Positions 22,403 to 34,567 of a stretch of 64,000 bases of DNA are shown here, in pieces (within the stretch, counting starts at the first letter, position 1; every line of letters starts with the position of its first letter). The notes beneath the pieces are model-generated. The model was not told where the DNA came from. It did not search any database and saw nothing but the letters and a program-made list of their open reading frames with translations. The stretch covers positions 95,919,343 through 95,983,342 of the forward strand of contig CP136065.1 of NCBI GenBank assembly GCA_032622095.1, in the 5' to 3' direction. The position numbers and the translations under genes were made by a program. This stretch comes from Siphonodentalium dalli. Its lineage: Eukaryota; Mollusca; Scaphopoda; Gadilida; Siphonodentaliidae.

Positions 22403-25104
22403 TTACTGTATTAATTTTTATCTGGTACATAATTCCACGATAAACTGTTCGATAACTTATAGAATAGACGATAAACATAAATTCGTGGACAGATCGAGGC
22501 GTTTCGATCTCCACTCTTTACTACATGAGAATATATACAGTTGATTTCAAACTCAATATATATCGATAAAAAAAACACCTTTGTCCAAAACTACTGCATG
22601 TATGTACAAGTATGTCGAACATTGTTGAGAATGAACATCATTTCATTCTTTCATGTGGAGCGTATGATGACATATGAGTTGACTTCTTCGCAAGGACACA
22701 TTTCTGGAGAAATGGTGTCAACACTCTTAGTTTCATTGTCGGTTATCTAAGGAGTAACTTTCGTGGTCAGACATATACATTTCTACATAAAGCATTCGAA
22801 CGGAGACAATCTATACTATCAACACTATCTAATATTAATCTGCCCATATAAATCGCATATCTGAATCCAAGTCTCCAGTTTTCCTCTATATAAAGATCAT
22901 TACGAAGCGACTTCGTGGCAGACACAATACGCGTGATGACGATTTATCGATTCAACTATCATGCATAATTTGAACTTACAGTTTTCGAGGGAGAATATTA
23001 CATGTACATAAAATATATTTTCCTAAATTAAATCATTATTTCTAAAATGGTATAAAATTTACCCATTCACTATTATTAAATTATAATTACTTCACAGTGT
23101 GCTTATTCCGATTCATGATACAATGGCAGACCGTTCAAATCCGAATTGAAACATTGAAACAGATGTATTTTGGTGACCATATTGCCATCAACGGCGACCA
23201 TTTTGTCCGTCATATTTCTCCACCAACATTACTATTTATACCTGAAAACCAAAATATTAGTCCAAGTAAACAGACTCCCGCAGTCATCGTCACCTTCAAA
23301 ATATTGTCTACATAGTTGTGCCGATAAATCATTTCACACTCATACAAAGCAAGTTTTGTTTTATTCTGGCGGCCAAGTTTTATCATATGTTACCATGGTA
23401 ACCATGGACCATTCCTAGCTTAGCTATGATATCCAGATCGCCAGCGTATCACGCCATGGTGTCATACACAATGTTTTATGATTTTACCACGATATTTACA
23501 ATTCACATATTTGTTAGCACGAGCAGTCCCACTAAGAGCCATGCATATATCTTTACTGATGTAAATTTTGTGATATACACATCTTTATGTGTTGTTAGTC
23601 ATTTTTATCAGATTAAATCTTTTCATATATCAGGGCATACATGTATGTCAATATTATTTTGTGATATGCGGCAGCTAGTTGCAACTATGTTTTAGTTAAT
23701 TAGTATGTGTGTTTGATTTATTTGTATTTCATTTGATATACATGTAGGATTAAAATTATTTGATCAGAACTGTCATACGTTCTCCATGTTGTTCATGCCA
23801 CGCACGGCTCATGTAGCTGCCAAGGGACACTACTACCCCCGATAACCATCGTAGTACTACGTGTACATGCATAGTATAGTATCATGCATGTATCAGTAGT
23901 GCATGTATGCTGGGGTCATGGACGTCACGTGTGTTACAATACCCTATATTAGGAGTTACTAGTGAAATTATTGACTGTTCTCAATTTTGGCATGACGTGG
24001 CAATAATTATAATGGCGCATTATATTACTATATTTTGACGGTCCAATAGTGAAATTTGAAGCCAAACCAAACCAGACACACGTTATACGGTTCTAATTGG
24101 ACGCAGAAGCGAAAGTTATATTGGCGCGGAGGCAAAGCTCCTCAGCGTCGTCATTCACATCATAAATTAGACGAACATATAAAGGTTGTTTTGCACAATG
24201 TCAAAGGTGATTTATCAGTAATTTAAAGGCCCACTTAAAGGGGTGCTATACACTGGGTCTGGTCATTTACGGGTCCATCTCTTATTATACTCAAGATAAT
24301 TTATGCAACAAATGAATGAATTTGAGCCATGGATGAATGCAAAATACATGTGTACTCATGTGCTCTATGAACGATGTAAACAACATACTTATAATACGAA
24401 TGAGTTTATGACTTGAGATTTGTATTCATTTTCATTATAATGATCAGGTGTGTATTTATATCTCATTATTGACACAAATTAGTTCTTTTATTGGATATCT
24501 TCTGTTGAGTATAACAGGAGATGGTCCCATACATAGCCGGCTTTAGTGTCCAGTCCCCCTTTATTTTCCAAATGCCCAGATCATGTTATACACAGCATAT
24601 TCCATATTATTGAACATTTGGAAGATGAACCAAAAACATATAATCCACCAGAATACGGAACAGCTGTTGCCTAAGTGTGTCCACCAAGCTATAGACAAAT
24701 GAATTACAACATAATGATAATACATTCCACATTCTTAAACTCCAAACAAACTATATAATATTATAAAATCAGGAAAGTGACGACAGAGGTGGCATGTCTC
24801 ACCCCAACTAATTTGTTAAAATATTGTATTATTTGGAAATGTCATGATTCCGACATTAGTTGGAAGTTTCGTTCCAAAAATAGATTTATCATAGTTTAAG
24901 TTTCCAAACAGTAATTAGTGAGGAACTAGTTGTCAGACCACGAGTCGCGTATTTCACAACATCAGATATTCTCTACCTTATTTTATGTATGTCAGGTTCT
25001 GCGTTGGTAGTGGGGACATTATGTTGAGCTTGAATTTCCGGCAATAATCGTCAACACTCCCGATAGCTCTTGTGCTGCACCTGGTGCTAAAATCATTGTA
25101 TCTC
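22403..25104. other. No gene recognised
   Basis: Long AT-rich stretch with small overlapping frames only. GTTACCATGGTAACCATGG near 23390 is palindromic. Confidence 0.45.
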
Positions 25105-25963
25105 TCAAACACGAGATGTGTTTCTCATAACAATAGTCTTGGCTTCACGAGATTGACATTTCTCAACACAATATTTCACTTTTGGTGGGCATGTTTTGTT
25201 GGGCGATGACCAGTGTGGTATCCAGAGATAGTTTAGTACAAGCCATACCTGGTATCGTTCATGTGACCTGATGCAACATGGCAACATTTGCTTTATCGAT
25301 TCTCGGTGGAGTGGCCAAACACCCTCTCGCTCAACCCGAATGTATAACATCATGATAAATACTGGTTTAATGAAGCAATCGACATACACTTTCATTGTTT
25401 GGCTCCGCTCTGAGAGTTCTTCCAACATGTCACTCAAATCTTCGGGACACTCTCGCGACTGAAAACATCTCTGAGTAACTCCTCGGTCAATAACCGGAAT
25501 GCTCGCACGTTCATTGGGAACTTCATATTAGCCACACCTCCTAATACACTCTCAAGTACATATGCTAATCCCGTGTTCGCCAACAGTGTACTAACAAAAC
25601 TGACGAAACTCACCAGTATGTGCATGCCGTCTAACATGGGGATCATGCTGGTGCACATGTCGGGATCAGGCCATACAACTTGCAGCGCAACTTTATACAG
25701 CTGCTGATCAGCTGCGGACACCGTGAAATCTCCCCCGCCAACTGGATGATACGTTGTGCATCTGACATGCATGCAGTTGCGATAGTCTCGGGATCAGCCG
25801 GTGGCATGTAAATTAATGGAAAATATAAGTTCAGTAGCTCATTGTTTCGACATGGTAGGGAGTGGAGCGAGGCAGTCATAGTTTGCTTTGGCTGTATTAG
25901 TTCCTCTTTGTCAGAGCGTTGGCACGAGTGAGTTGTGCGGTCTGTAACCTTCATTGGAAGCAA
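25105..25963 (-). pseudogene. C-terminal half of a decayed invertebrate transposon-like gene
   Basis: Three overlapping minus frames join through frameshifts. They show, in order, YMPPADPETIATA, then SAADQQLYKVAL..VW, then LDGMHILVSFVSFV and FPMNVRAFRLLTEELL, then FIKPVFIMMLYIRVEREG and WPLHRESIKQMLP. I recognise this as a large uncharacterised, transposon-like protein family found in many copies in molluscs and cnidarians. I do not assign a formal family name. The open frames are broken at about 25435 and 25700, so the copy is not functional. The remaining parts are at 27230-27756 and probably 28306-28617, on the other side of an inserted segment. Confidence 0.6.
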
Positions 25964-25974
25964 CCGCCCTCGTG

Positions 25975-27085
25975 CTAATGCCGGCGAGTGAGACGGTTTT
26001 GGATTAGGCTAATCCCTGGAGCTAATCCCTGACGCCGCGTTGGCTGCAATGCAAAGATCTCAAATAGTGGACACTGTTAGTTGGAATTTCCAAGCTAACA
26101 GGAGCTATTTGGTTCTTTGCGTTGAATTCCGGACAGAGGATGCTGGTATCCAGAGGTCTTCTACCCGGATCAGGAACGCCGAGACCAGCCGTAACATGAA
26201 GGGGCCTCCTAAGAGAAAGACGCCAGCTCGAAGGAGAAGGGACGCCGCCAGACGGGCGAAAAGGAAGAAACAGATGGGGGTGACTGTTGATCTGCCGGTC
26301 ACCCCTCCCCGTGTGGTTCAGCCATCCAGTGTCACAGCCGGCAGGCCGGAGTTGTCTGAGAGACGCCCAGACGACCCGACCTGCATGGAGACAGGTGACA
26401 TCAGACCAGCTAGCAGGGACTCCGTTGATCTGCCGGAGGTCCCTGCTGTCGGCACAGAGGCGAGCGGAGACAGGGACGCGGATACCACCCCCGATGTTCC
26501 TGCCGCCAGATTCGACGTGGAGATGGAAACACCACCCAGCCATTCTCCACAAGGGACGGAAACCACCACCTCCGTCCCTCCGACGCCGAAGTACGAGGAG
26601 AAGCCGGCGTCGCCAACACCACATCAGATCGAACAAGAGCGTGGTGCCCTCAAAACAGCGATTTTCGAACACCGCAAAGCAGGAATGAAATATCCAATCA
26701 CCAACCGCGAATTCTTCCTGCTGAGGGATCGCCATATATACAGAGGACCAGACGAGCGGGACCATGCACAAAGAATCATCAAAATGAAAGGAGAGAACAT
26801 ACACATATCCAGAGACCCTCCACCACGGGGAAAGCAGAAACAAACAGAAGAAATCTCCAGTTCCGACTCAGACCCAGCCACATCAACATCAAACCGACGA
26901 AAAAAGAAAGCTAACAAAACCAAAAGCTAGATCATTTCCATTTTCATCTCACCAATTCATGTTTTGTAAAATTCATAACATGTACTCATTAAATTTCATA
27001 AGTGGGTTGTAGGAGAGGGGTTCCGCCCCTTTCAAATCTTCCAGGGAGAAATCCCAAACCCCTAATAAATAAAAAATAAAATTTC
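25975..27085 (+). mobile_element. GC-rich insert, possible retroelement copy, splitting the decayed gene
   Basis: The segment is markedly more GC-rich than its surroundings and separates two collinear parts of the minus-strand pseudogene. It carries one plus-strand ORF, then about 110 bp of untranslated sequence, a GGGGTTCCGCCCC inverted repeat, and an A-rich end (AATAAATAAAAAATAAA, 27063-27080) like a retroposon tail. Exact ends and any target duplication could not be fixed. Confidence 0.4.
26040..26930 (+). CDS. Basic, Pro/Ser-rich protein of unknown function, possibly retroelement ORF1/gag-like
   Basis: The 296-codon ORF is the longest outside the LINEs. A strongly basic block (KRKTPARRRRDAARRAKRKK) lies about residues 60-80, and an initiation Met directly before it (MKGPPKRK) is a plausible alternative start. 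A low-complexity Pro/Thr/Asp-rich middle follows. The C-terminal part is better ordered (YPITNREFFLLRDRH, DERDHAQRIIKMKG) and ends in a Lys/Ser-rich tail. Basic-then-disordered architecture is common in nucleic-acid-binding ORF1/gag proteins, but no domain is recognised. A 273-codon antisense frame exists; the plus frame is preferred because its basic and ordered regions look protein-like. Confidence 0.4.
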   Translation: MAAMQRSQIVDTVSWNFQANRSYLVLCVEFRTEDAGIQRSSTRIRNAETSRNMKGPPKRKTPARRRRDAARRAKRKKQMGVTVDLPVTPPRVVQPSSVTAGRPELSERRPDDPTCMETGDIRPASRDSVDLPEVPAVGTEASGDRDADTTPDVPAARFDVEMETPPSHSPQGTETTTSVPPTPKYEEKPASPTPHQIEQERGALKTAIFEHRKAGMKYPITNREFFLLRDRHIYRGPDERDHAQRIIKMKGENIHISRDPPPRGKQKQTEEISSSDSDPATSTSNRRKKKANKTKS

Positions 27086-27159
27086 GACATGGTCATAAGT
27101 GCGCGCATCATGAGCTGCGGGCAGTTTTCATGAAATGAGCATTCCACTAGGTCGTCTCC

Positions 27160-27756
27160 AAACTGTAATAAATAGCTTGTGTCATATCAACCTTCTATTC
27201 CTCAATCTCGGTATATTTAACGACATAGCTCATGTTATATTGTCAACTTGAGTCAATAACACTGCTAGCGAATGGGTGTTCAGTTTCCCATTTTGGGGGG
27301 ATATATCGGCATCGAAGTTATCTGCTACGAACTGAATGAGACCACCTGGACATAGCAGGCATATTGTTATGTTATGTCGAAACAGCTGCCGATTTTTTAA
27401 AACGTAATAGATCGTCGCATGTGCAAGTAACACCAAAGTGACTCATTGATTTAACAAATTCTTTGGAATATCGCAGCATAACTGCCAAAACTATTTGTAA
27501 TGATGTAGCGACACTTTTAATCACAGAAGTCACGATGTTGCAAATTAACAGAGCCGGGAGAGTATTTGCCAGTTTGAGAGATAAATGACAATGCAAGAAT
27601 GTCTAAGAGTGATTGACTGGCATTTTCCGAAACAGTTTCCATGTTCACCTTGTTATCGTCACTGGTTCTATCATTTTGGATATCACGAATCTCTTTGGCA
27701 ATCCTTCTCTTCATATTACCAATGCAGACATATGCCATCACCGGCATCATAAACAA
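27160..27756 (-). pseudogene. Middle part of the decayed transposon-like gene
   Basis: Overlapping minus frames carry NASQSLLDILA, then LPALLICNIVTSVIKSVATSLQ, GVTCTCDDLLRFKKSAAVS, then GLIQFVADNFDADIS and QNGKLNTHSLAVLLTQ. This order matches the same protein family as 25105-25963 and belongs upstream of that part. Frameshifts near 27410 and 27560 show decay. After LLTQ the frame is lost near the inserted segment. Confidence 0.6.
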
Positions 27757-28305
27757 CTCTCAAGACAGAACCTACGCGGTTGCGCATTGCAAGTATTGTC
27801 GCGATACAAGGAGAACTTAGAATCAGCCAATTGTCTCCATGTAAATATGTCCGATAGCTTAAAGACTATTAGTCTACGTGACAATAATGCCCCCCGTGTT
27901 GGACATAATTATCTTGAATATCAACAACTCCAACTCACATAGGTCTTCTTTCATAACGTCAACAACTGTCTGGAGTGGAGTTTCTATATCAGACAATGAA
28001 TGACGCTGATTCGGTATCGGCGTTTACTGCATGATGTACCGCTTGCTCTCCCGTGAAGGATTGGCGGCAATCAGAATGGTAATGAGCGTCTGCTGCATGC
28101 AAATCACTTAATCGAACGTCTTCTACCATTAGTCACACCGTTCATCACATTTACGAAGGACGGCTTCCTTTTGAGACAATCCCCCCCCCCAGCTGATGTT
28201 TTTATTTGTCTGAAAATATATGCTCATCTCCACCTAGAGGGATTTCGTTGATCATTATCAACTTTACACTCACAGCCCCATGCACAACAAGCATTCGTGT
28301 CTGAA
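27757..28305. other. No clear gene; likely diverged part of the same pseudogene
   Basis: It lies between two pseudogene parts on the minus strand. No frame is convincing. A C run lies at 28182-28190. Confidence 0.35.
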
Positions 28306-28617
28306 TTAGAACCAAGTCATGTCTGTGCGCCTTCTTTTGTGTGGTGGGGCTTCCTCTGGTTGAGCCATGTAGGCACTACGCTTCATCAATACCTTTTGCA
28401 TCATTCGGGGGGATGAAGGCATTTGACAATACAATCCCCGTGAGCATCTAATGAATGCTATTACTCTCGAAGAGTTTCGCAATGCACCACGAAGGCCGGC
28501 ATAATAAATCTTACTGTTATGAATAACTGTTTTCACCCGCGTAGCCAATGAAATCACAAAACGACTTTTCGAATTGAAACAGTTGTATATACTCGAGAAG
28601 TAGCACTTCTTCGACAT
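28306..28617 (-). pseudogene. Probable N-terminal part of the decayed transposon-like gene
   Basis: The 103-codon minus frame contains GALRNSSRVIAFIRCSRGLYC and ends in a basic EEAPPHKRRRTD stretch. Position and polarity fit the N-terminus of the pseudogene to its left, but homology here is weaker than for the other parts. Confidence 0.35.
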
Positions 28618-29961
28618 GGCTATCGGTTAGTTCCCTGTATATTCAGAGAACACTGTATATTCAGAGAACAAAATTTGAGGAACCTCACTCATTCAACAAC
28701 TTAGGAAGCAAAGGCAAATAATATAATAGCAATTTTATTGATACAACAGAAACAATTATAGTTATACAAAGTAGAAATGTAGATCAAATACGAACAGCAG
28801 TGGAAGCACACGTCCGCATGTTGATTGATGAGCAATCATGGATTTGGTCGTTCGCAAATAAAGAGCGTAATTTGATTGAATGCCATACAAAATGAGCATT
28901 TTTTCAACTTGATTGGCTGAAATAATAACACCACAAAAACGCTCTTTATTTATTGACAAAAGGCATGATTGGATATCCGATTGGAAAATAGACACTGGAA
29001 CCATACCGTGGTGACTGAATTTATTTATTTGTGATAAATATGTGAAATGATTTAGAAAAAAAAAGCTATCCATAGTACGCGGTATAAGTTTTACATAAGC
29101 GTTTATTATAGTTTCGACGGTTATGATTTTTGCGGCCTAATTAAAAAATCTGCATGTCAGCCGACGGAATATTAATGCTGGATGTCTGATCTAATGAAAA
29201 CCGCACAGGAAAACACTGTGTACGCGAAAACACGCATTAGCCCGAAATCGGGGTTTTGCGGCCGACTAAGAGAAATTCCAACAGTTGGAAAACTTGAGAT
29301 ATCAATTGGAAAGTTCTAACCAAAGGAAATTCGAAAACTTGGTATGGGAGTTTGGTCTGGTTCATGGTGATACCGTTGTAAATATTCGAGGTGGTCAGCC
29401 CCCAACTGAGACACTCTGGCCACGCCCCTATGTGTTGATGTGTATTTCCCATTATGTATAGTGTAAAAATACCAAATCCGATTATTAAATGGCCATATTC
29501 CAAAAAGTTGATATTTAATATTCTCCAAACATACCCATATTGCCCATTACATCGTGAGAACGTAACCATTTTCGAGAAAAAAAATTCCCATCCAATTTTT
29601 GTCCAGCACTGATGGGCCATCCAGTTACTTTCCCACAAAGAAAACTATACGCGTGCTCGTTACTACCAAATTTGCTGGATACGCGAATAAAACTCAAGTT
29701 TACTTGGATGTATATCGATCCTAAAAGCGATGCAATATGTTATATATGTGAACGGAATACACATACTCGGTCACGACAACATATATTAGGTAGGAATTTG
29801 TTTTTATGACTCTTCAGTAGTTATTTGAACATATATTCCTCGATAAAGAAAAACGTCATATTTTAGTGGCACAAATGATGCTATAATGTTTATTCTAACA
29901 TTACATAACAAGTTCTAATTGCTGAACCGTCTAATGTTAATGACAGGCATACACAAGAACC
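28618..29961. other. No gene recognised
   Basis: A 24-bp block is duplicated at 28634-28672 (TGTATATTCAGAGAACA twice). The part 29260-29640 has GTTGGAAAACTT-type words reminiscent of the hAT interior at 21.7-22.3 kb. No supported coding region. Confidence 0.4.
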
Positions 29962-30542
29962 ATCAATTCAATTCAATTCAATTTTAATAGTAACTCTGGT
30001 CATCATAGTAGACATTACAGAGACAATACATATGACACAATTACGTATCATCAATACATCATGTACATGTATACATACACAGAAAATAATCAGGATAAAT
30101 AATACATCGATGTCGCGTTTAATGGATGTATACTTGTTTACTCGTCATATAGTCAGATAATATATTTACTAATATATGGTATATGGCGTGTATCAACGAA
30201 TTTATATTTACTAAAGGGACTCGAGTACCTACAAATGTGAACGCGCACACATGCGCGTAAGCCTCAAGAGTTTCTGAAAATTTCCAAAATCTTTTTAATA
30301 AATACCGAAAGGTTTTTTGTTTTGCGCTCGCTATTTTGATTGAATAATTGGTTCAACTTTAAAGTGTTTGGTCTATTCAAATAGTATGGTTTGATGTATC
30401 TTACTCTCAAACCCTTTAATTTTTCACACTTCAAGATAGCGTGGAATTCATCTCCTAACTCTGCGTTACATAATGAGCACTTTCTTTCCGAGTGATGACA
30501 TCGAGTAGGTGTTATAATAACGACATGTGTGCTTGTATACAT
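29962..30542 (-). mobile_element. 5'-truncated LINE with ORF2 C-terminus and (GAATT)n tail
   Basis: On the minus strand 30542-30264 encodes RKCSLCNAELGDEFHAILKCEKLKG, the Cys-x-x-Cys...His...Cys knuckle with GDEFH that closes ORF2 of many APE-type LINEs, followed by RPNTLKLNQLF. Downstream is a 3' UTR that ends in four GAATT-type pentamers (29965-29985). Only the last few hundred bases of the element remain. It is a different LINE family from the two at 46-60 kb. Confidence 0.65.
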
Positions 30543-30558
30543 TAATTAACTCCTAAAA

Positions 30559-32455
30559 CCCCTGTCACACTCAGGCCGGCGCTCTCACTGCGCTGCAAAA
30601 GTACCAACATATGAGTAACACGCAGGAGGAGCGCCGAAAACTGTCGAAAATAGTCAAACTTTTAAAACAAAGTATTGCGTTCCTACTTTGTCAAGTCTCG
30701 TGCTCTTAGTGCGTTCAAGTCGCTGTCATTGTGATGCTATATATAGTACGTTCGCAAAACGTTCTCTGCGCGGGCGCGGAGAGTATAGATAGCGCCTCCT
30801 GCGTTCTCCAGTCATAGTCAGTTTTTAAGTTGTGGGGAAAATACCTAACACTCCGCAATAGATTAGCTGTCCGATTAAACTACTGTCACACTCCGCTGCG
30901 ATCAGGCCGGCGCTTGCATTGCGCTGAAAAATAATCAAAGCGCCAAGCAAAGCTCAGTAAGGTATCCAAGAACGTATTGGTGACGCAGTGGACACTGGCT
31001 AGGACGGGAGAGGGTCCCCGTGATCGCCCCAGAGCGCCAGAGCGCCAGAGCGCTGCGCTTGTTTTGTGCATGCACAAAACAAGCGCAGAGGTTCGGCGTT
31101 CTGACCAGGCGTAGTACCGTTGCAATGACAGCGCAAAGCGTACTAACAACGCAATGACAACGACTTGAACGCATTAAGAGCGTTTACGACGTGGAGGAAA
31201 CGCAGTGAGAGCGTATGAGAACGTGAGACTTGACAAAGCAGGAACGCAATGGGTCGTAAAAAGAGCGCGAAAACGTGATAAGCGGCGCCGCATGTATGAC
31301 TGGTGGGGAGTTTCTCGTTTCGCGTGCGGGCTGACATTATCAATGGGTGTTTTATTAGTTTTATGTATAGAATGGGAATTTTTGGGAATATTTAAAAGTC
31401 AAACTGCGAGCTGGAGGCCGAGTCCCGTAAAAGGTGCTTGTAGTTGAGGAAATTAAATTTCGTTTATTGTGTTAATCAACGTTGATTAATGTTGATTTTT
31501 GGTTTGTGGTAAACTATATGTGTATTACAAATGAAAGAAATTTCTGCAGCCCACTGGGGGGTTGTGGTCGGAGACGGTCGAGTCGACCACCGGTTCGTTA
31601 ATTTGGTGCTGGTTGTTATTGTTATTTAACGGAATTCTGAGTTGGTCATTCGCAAAACCAATATATTTTATATTCTACAATTACATTCTTGGGTTTATAA
31701 TATATGATCTTGAGCGCGTTACCATTTCTGACATTGGTTCTCTTGTTTTAACAGATTGAAATTTCTGACAATTTTCCGCGCTTCCACTGTGCGTTACTCG
31801 TATTTTGATACTTTTTCAACTCAAAGCAAATGCCAGCTTGATCGCAGCGGAGTGTGACAGTGGTATGAGCAGACCGCATTTCAAAGTGGGATCGTAGTGT
31901 AAACCTGCCGGAAGAACGCCATGTATAACGATTGGGCGTAAAGCGAGCGCCAGAGTCGCAGTGGCAGCCCAATGTGGACGTTCTATGAGCGGGAACAAGT
32001 CCATAACACCCCATGACAGCGCAGAAAGAGCGCAATAAGTTTTGGACAGAGCCTCATTGAGCGTATTAAGGATGGGAAAGGCACGTAGGGATAATTTGAT
32101 TAAGCTCACTGTAGTCGCAAACGACAAGATTAATTTCTTGCTGCGACCACGAGAAGCTAATATGCGCTCTTGCTACGTACACATAACGCTCACGTCGCTC
32201 GATTGGCGCTTTGCTTTGCGCTGTCACGGCGACAGTACTACGTCCTGGTCAGAACGCCGAGCCTCTGCGCTTGTTTTGTGCATGCATAAAACAAGCGCGG
32301 CGCTCTGGCACCTATGGGCGACCATGAAGATCCTCGGCCGTTGTAGCCAGTGTCCACTGCGTCACCAATCGGTTATTGGATACCTTAGTGCGTTTAGGTG
32401 GGCGCTTTGATACTTTTGCAGCGCAATGAGAGCGCCGGCCTGAGTGTGACAGGGG
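30559..32455. mobile_element. Nested TIR element (1.9 kb) with GCGC-rich subterminal repeats
   Basis: CCCCTGTCACACTCAGGCCGG at 30559 is inverted as CCGGCCTGAGTGTGACAGGGG at 32455. Within it, a second pair (ACTGTCACACTCCGCTGCGATC at 30882 and its complement ending 31861) marks an inner, related element. Many AGCGC/GCGCT words cluster near both ends, like transposase-binding subterminal repeats. A 32-bp perfect palindrome lies at 31055-31086. The blocks 30895-31150 and 32160-32440 are inverted relatives. No transposase and no certain target duplication were seen. The superfamily is undetermined. Confidence 0.65.
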
Positions 32456-32700
32456 CTTAAGTAAGTAAGTAATGCTTTATTCTCAGCCATTATAATACAT
32501 GGTACATGAGAAAACATATATACACTATATACAAATTAGAACTTTCCCGGGTATACATAGACAGAATACAATGCAGATAATAATCAGTTACGGTATATAT
32601 TGCATTAACATGTCCGCAATAGAACAATACATATTTCGATAGACTTATCTAAAGATTCTAAGCGAACCGGGGAAAAATGAAGAAGAAATTACATAAGTAT
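32456..32700 (-). mobile_element. LINE/SINE 3' end fragment with (TTAC)n tail
   Basis: On the minus strand the sequence runs GGCTGAGAATAAAGCATTACTTACTTAC, a poly(A)-signal-like end with a tetranucleotide tail, typical of non-LTR 3' termini. No coding part. Confidence 0.45.
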
Positions 32701-32815
32701 ACATCATGGTTAGTATATAGAGTACTGTTTTCTCATTTTACTTTTTGGAAACCAAGTTGTTTTAAATGATGATGTACCAATATTACGTACATGATCATTA
32801 TCTGTAATTAAATTG

Positions 32816-32990
32816 ACTCATATAATGTATACACACACTTGTAAATACACACATATATACGTATACAGACTCATACATATACCTACACACACAAACATAC
32901 GTATAAATATACATGCATATATATGTATATATATACACACACATCTACGTATATAAACACATACACATAGACATTGTATATTGGCACATT
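32816..32990. repeat. (CA/TA)-rich microsatellite region
   Basis: Alternating ACACACA, ATATATAC and TACGTATA tracts. The Cys/Ile/Tyr-rich minus frame through it is an artefact. Confidence 0.7.
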
Positions 32991-34035
32991 CGATATTCGT
33001 TATGGAATTTTGCATATCTAAAACACGTAGAAACCATACAAATAGCAACATAATATGCATAGTTGTACTATGAATAAGGAATCTACGACGCTCATCGAAA
33101 GCATAAGGGATTATTTGGCGCTTGCGTTACTCATACATGTCCTCATTACCGGGATGACCAGTGTGACAATATGTATCATGATGTAGTATAAACCTAAATG
33201 TAGAGTGACCTCCCGTGGACCACATTCCAATATTACATTGGCATTACTTCTGATTTAGACCAATACAATCTCGATCTGGCGACATCGCGCGAAGGATATT
33301 ATAGAGTGACGCCCTGCTGACTGCAACCTGGAAGAGCAAGATAGCATTAAAGGCACACAAACAGCATGATATAAACAAAATCAAACTTGAATTTTTTTGA
33401 AACCAAACCCATTTGCGTTTGAAACTTTACAAGCACACCAAATTGTTTATATTGTTTTCCCTGTCAATCTTCAGGGGGCGTACTTTATATCAGCTCACCG
33501 ACTCGCTCGATTCTTTCGACGTCATATTACAATCAGCATGGGATATCATGGGCAACCTCAATGTCCCTTAGTAAAGCCCGTGAGCTACAGCCCACATAAC
33601 AATTTTGCTGCGAGCAGACATGACGATTTGCTATATTTAGAATATATCAATGTATACTTTACAAACATAGAGAGGCGAGGGAGAAGATCTTTTGATCTTT
33701 TCCGAGCGCCCGAATCATTTCCAACATCCATCATCACAAACCTTCATAATCGAACAACAATCACCCCAATACCCTGCGCTACTATTCACTGTGACTACTT
33801 CCAATTACAGTACCCAGGTTTACAAAGTTAGGATTAACGACATGACATAAGATGACACGAGTACCAGGTTATTATTCGATAACATTCCAGATTCCCTTGG
33901 ACGACCCAGACCGCGTTTTAAAAAAAGTACATTTATTTAGAGATATTCGCCTCAACACATAAATCGTCGGGATTAATGAGTACATTGGACGGGGACAGAA
34001 GGAAATAGATGGTCGGAATAATCCGGAGTTATCGG
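32991..34035. other. No gene recognised
   Basis: A 144-codon plus frame (33397-33831) shows no domain, repeats or splice context and is not called a gene. Confidence 0.4.
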
Positions 34036-34036
34036 A

Positions 34037-34567
34037 AAAGAGAGAGAGAGGGAGAAAGGGAGAGAGGGAGATGAGAGTAATGAGATCATCTACAATGTAC
34101 TACGGGTCAACACTAATAACCTTGAACTCAGATGACCCTAGTCCGCGGTCACATAAGACCAGTGTATTGATCAAATGCGTGTGGATTCATTGTGTTTTGA
34201 TATGTGCTTATATACTCTATCTAAACTTAATCCCCTTATAGCTTTCAGTATATGAGACTAAACCGTACTAAACATTCAGCAGTTTTCTGACATGCGGTGT
34301 GTAATGATGAAAAACTCGGATTCGGGCACAGAACCTCAATCAATATATTACGAATCAACACTAATAACTTGACATCAGTTGACCCCAGTCCTCATTATCT
34401 ATCGAGCATGACCAGGGTTCGCTCCCGGAACTGCCGCCAGTTGACACAAGTTCTGCATTATAAACGATCAGAGGCTAACGAAAGAACGAGAGAGAGAGGG
34501 AGAGAGAGAGAGAGGGGGAGGGGAGATATAGAGTGATAGAGAGAGAGAGACAGATAGCTAGATAGAG
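34037..34567. repeat. Direct duplication with GA microsatellites
   Basis: GAGAGAGAGGGAGA tracts at 34037-34073 and 34483-34567 accompany related blocks (TCAACACTAATAACCTTGAACTCAGATGACCC near 34108 and TCAACACTAATAACTTGACATCAGTTGACCCC near 34350). This is a diverged duplication of about 300 bp spacing. Confidence 0.6.

Noticed and set aside
26022-26843. 273-codon minus ORF opposite the basic ORF
   Set aside because: Antisense of a GC-rich coding region; composition is disordered and Trp/Cys/Arg-rich, and no domain is seen.
33397-33831. 144-codon plus ORF
   Set aside because: No domain, signal, repeats or splice context; length is not exceptional in this composition.
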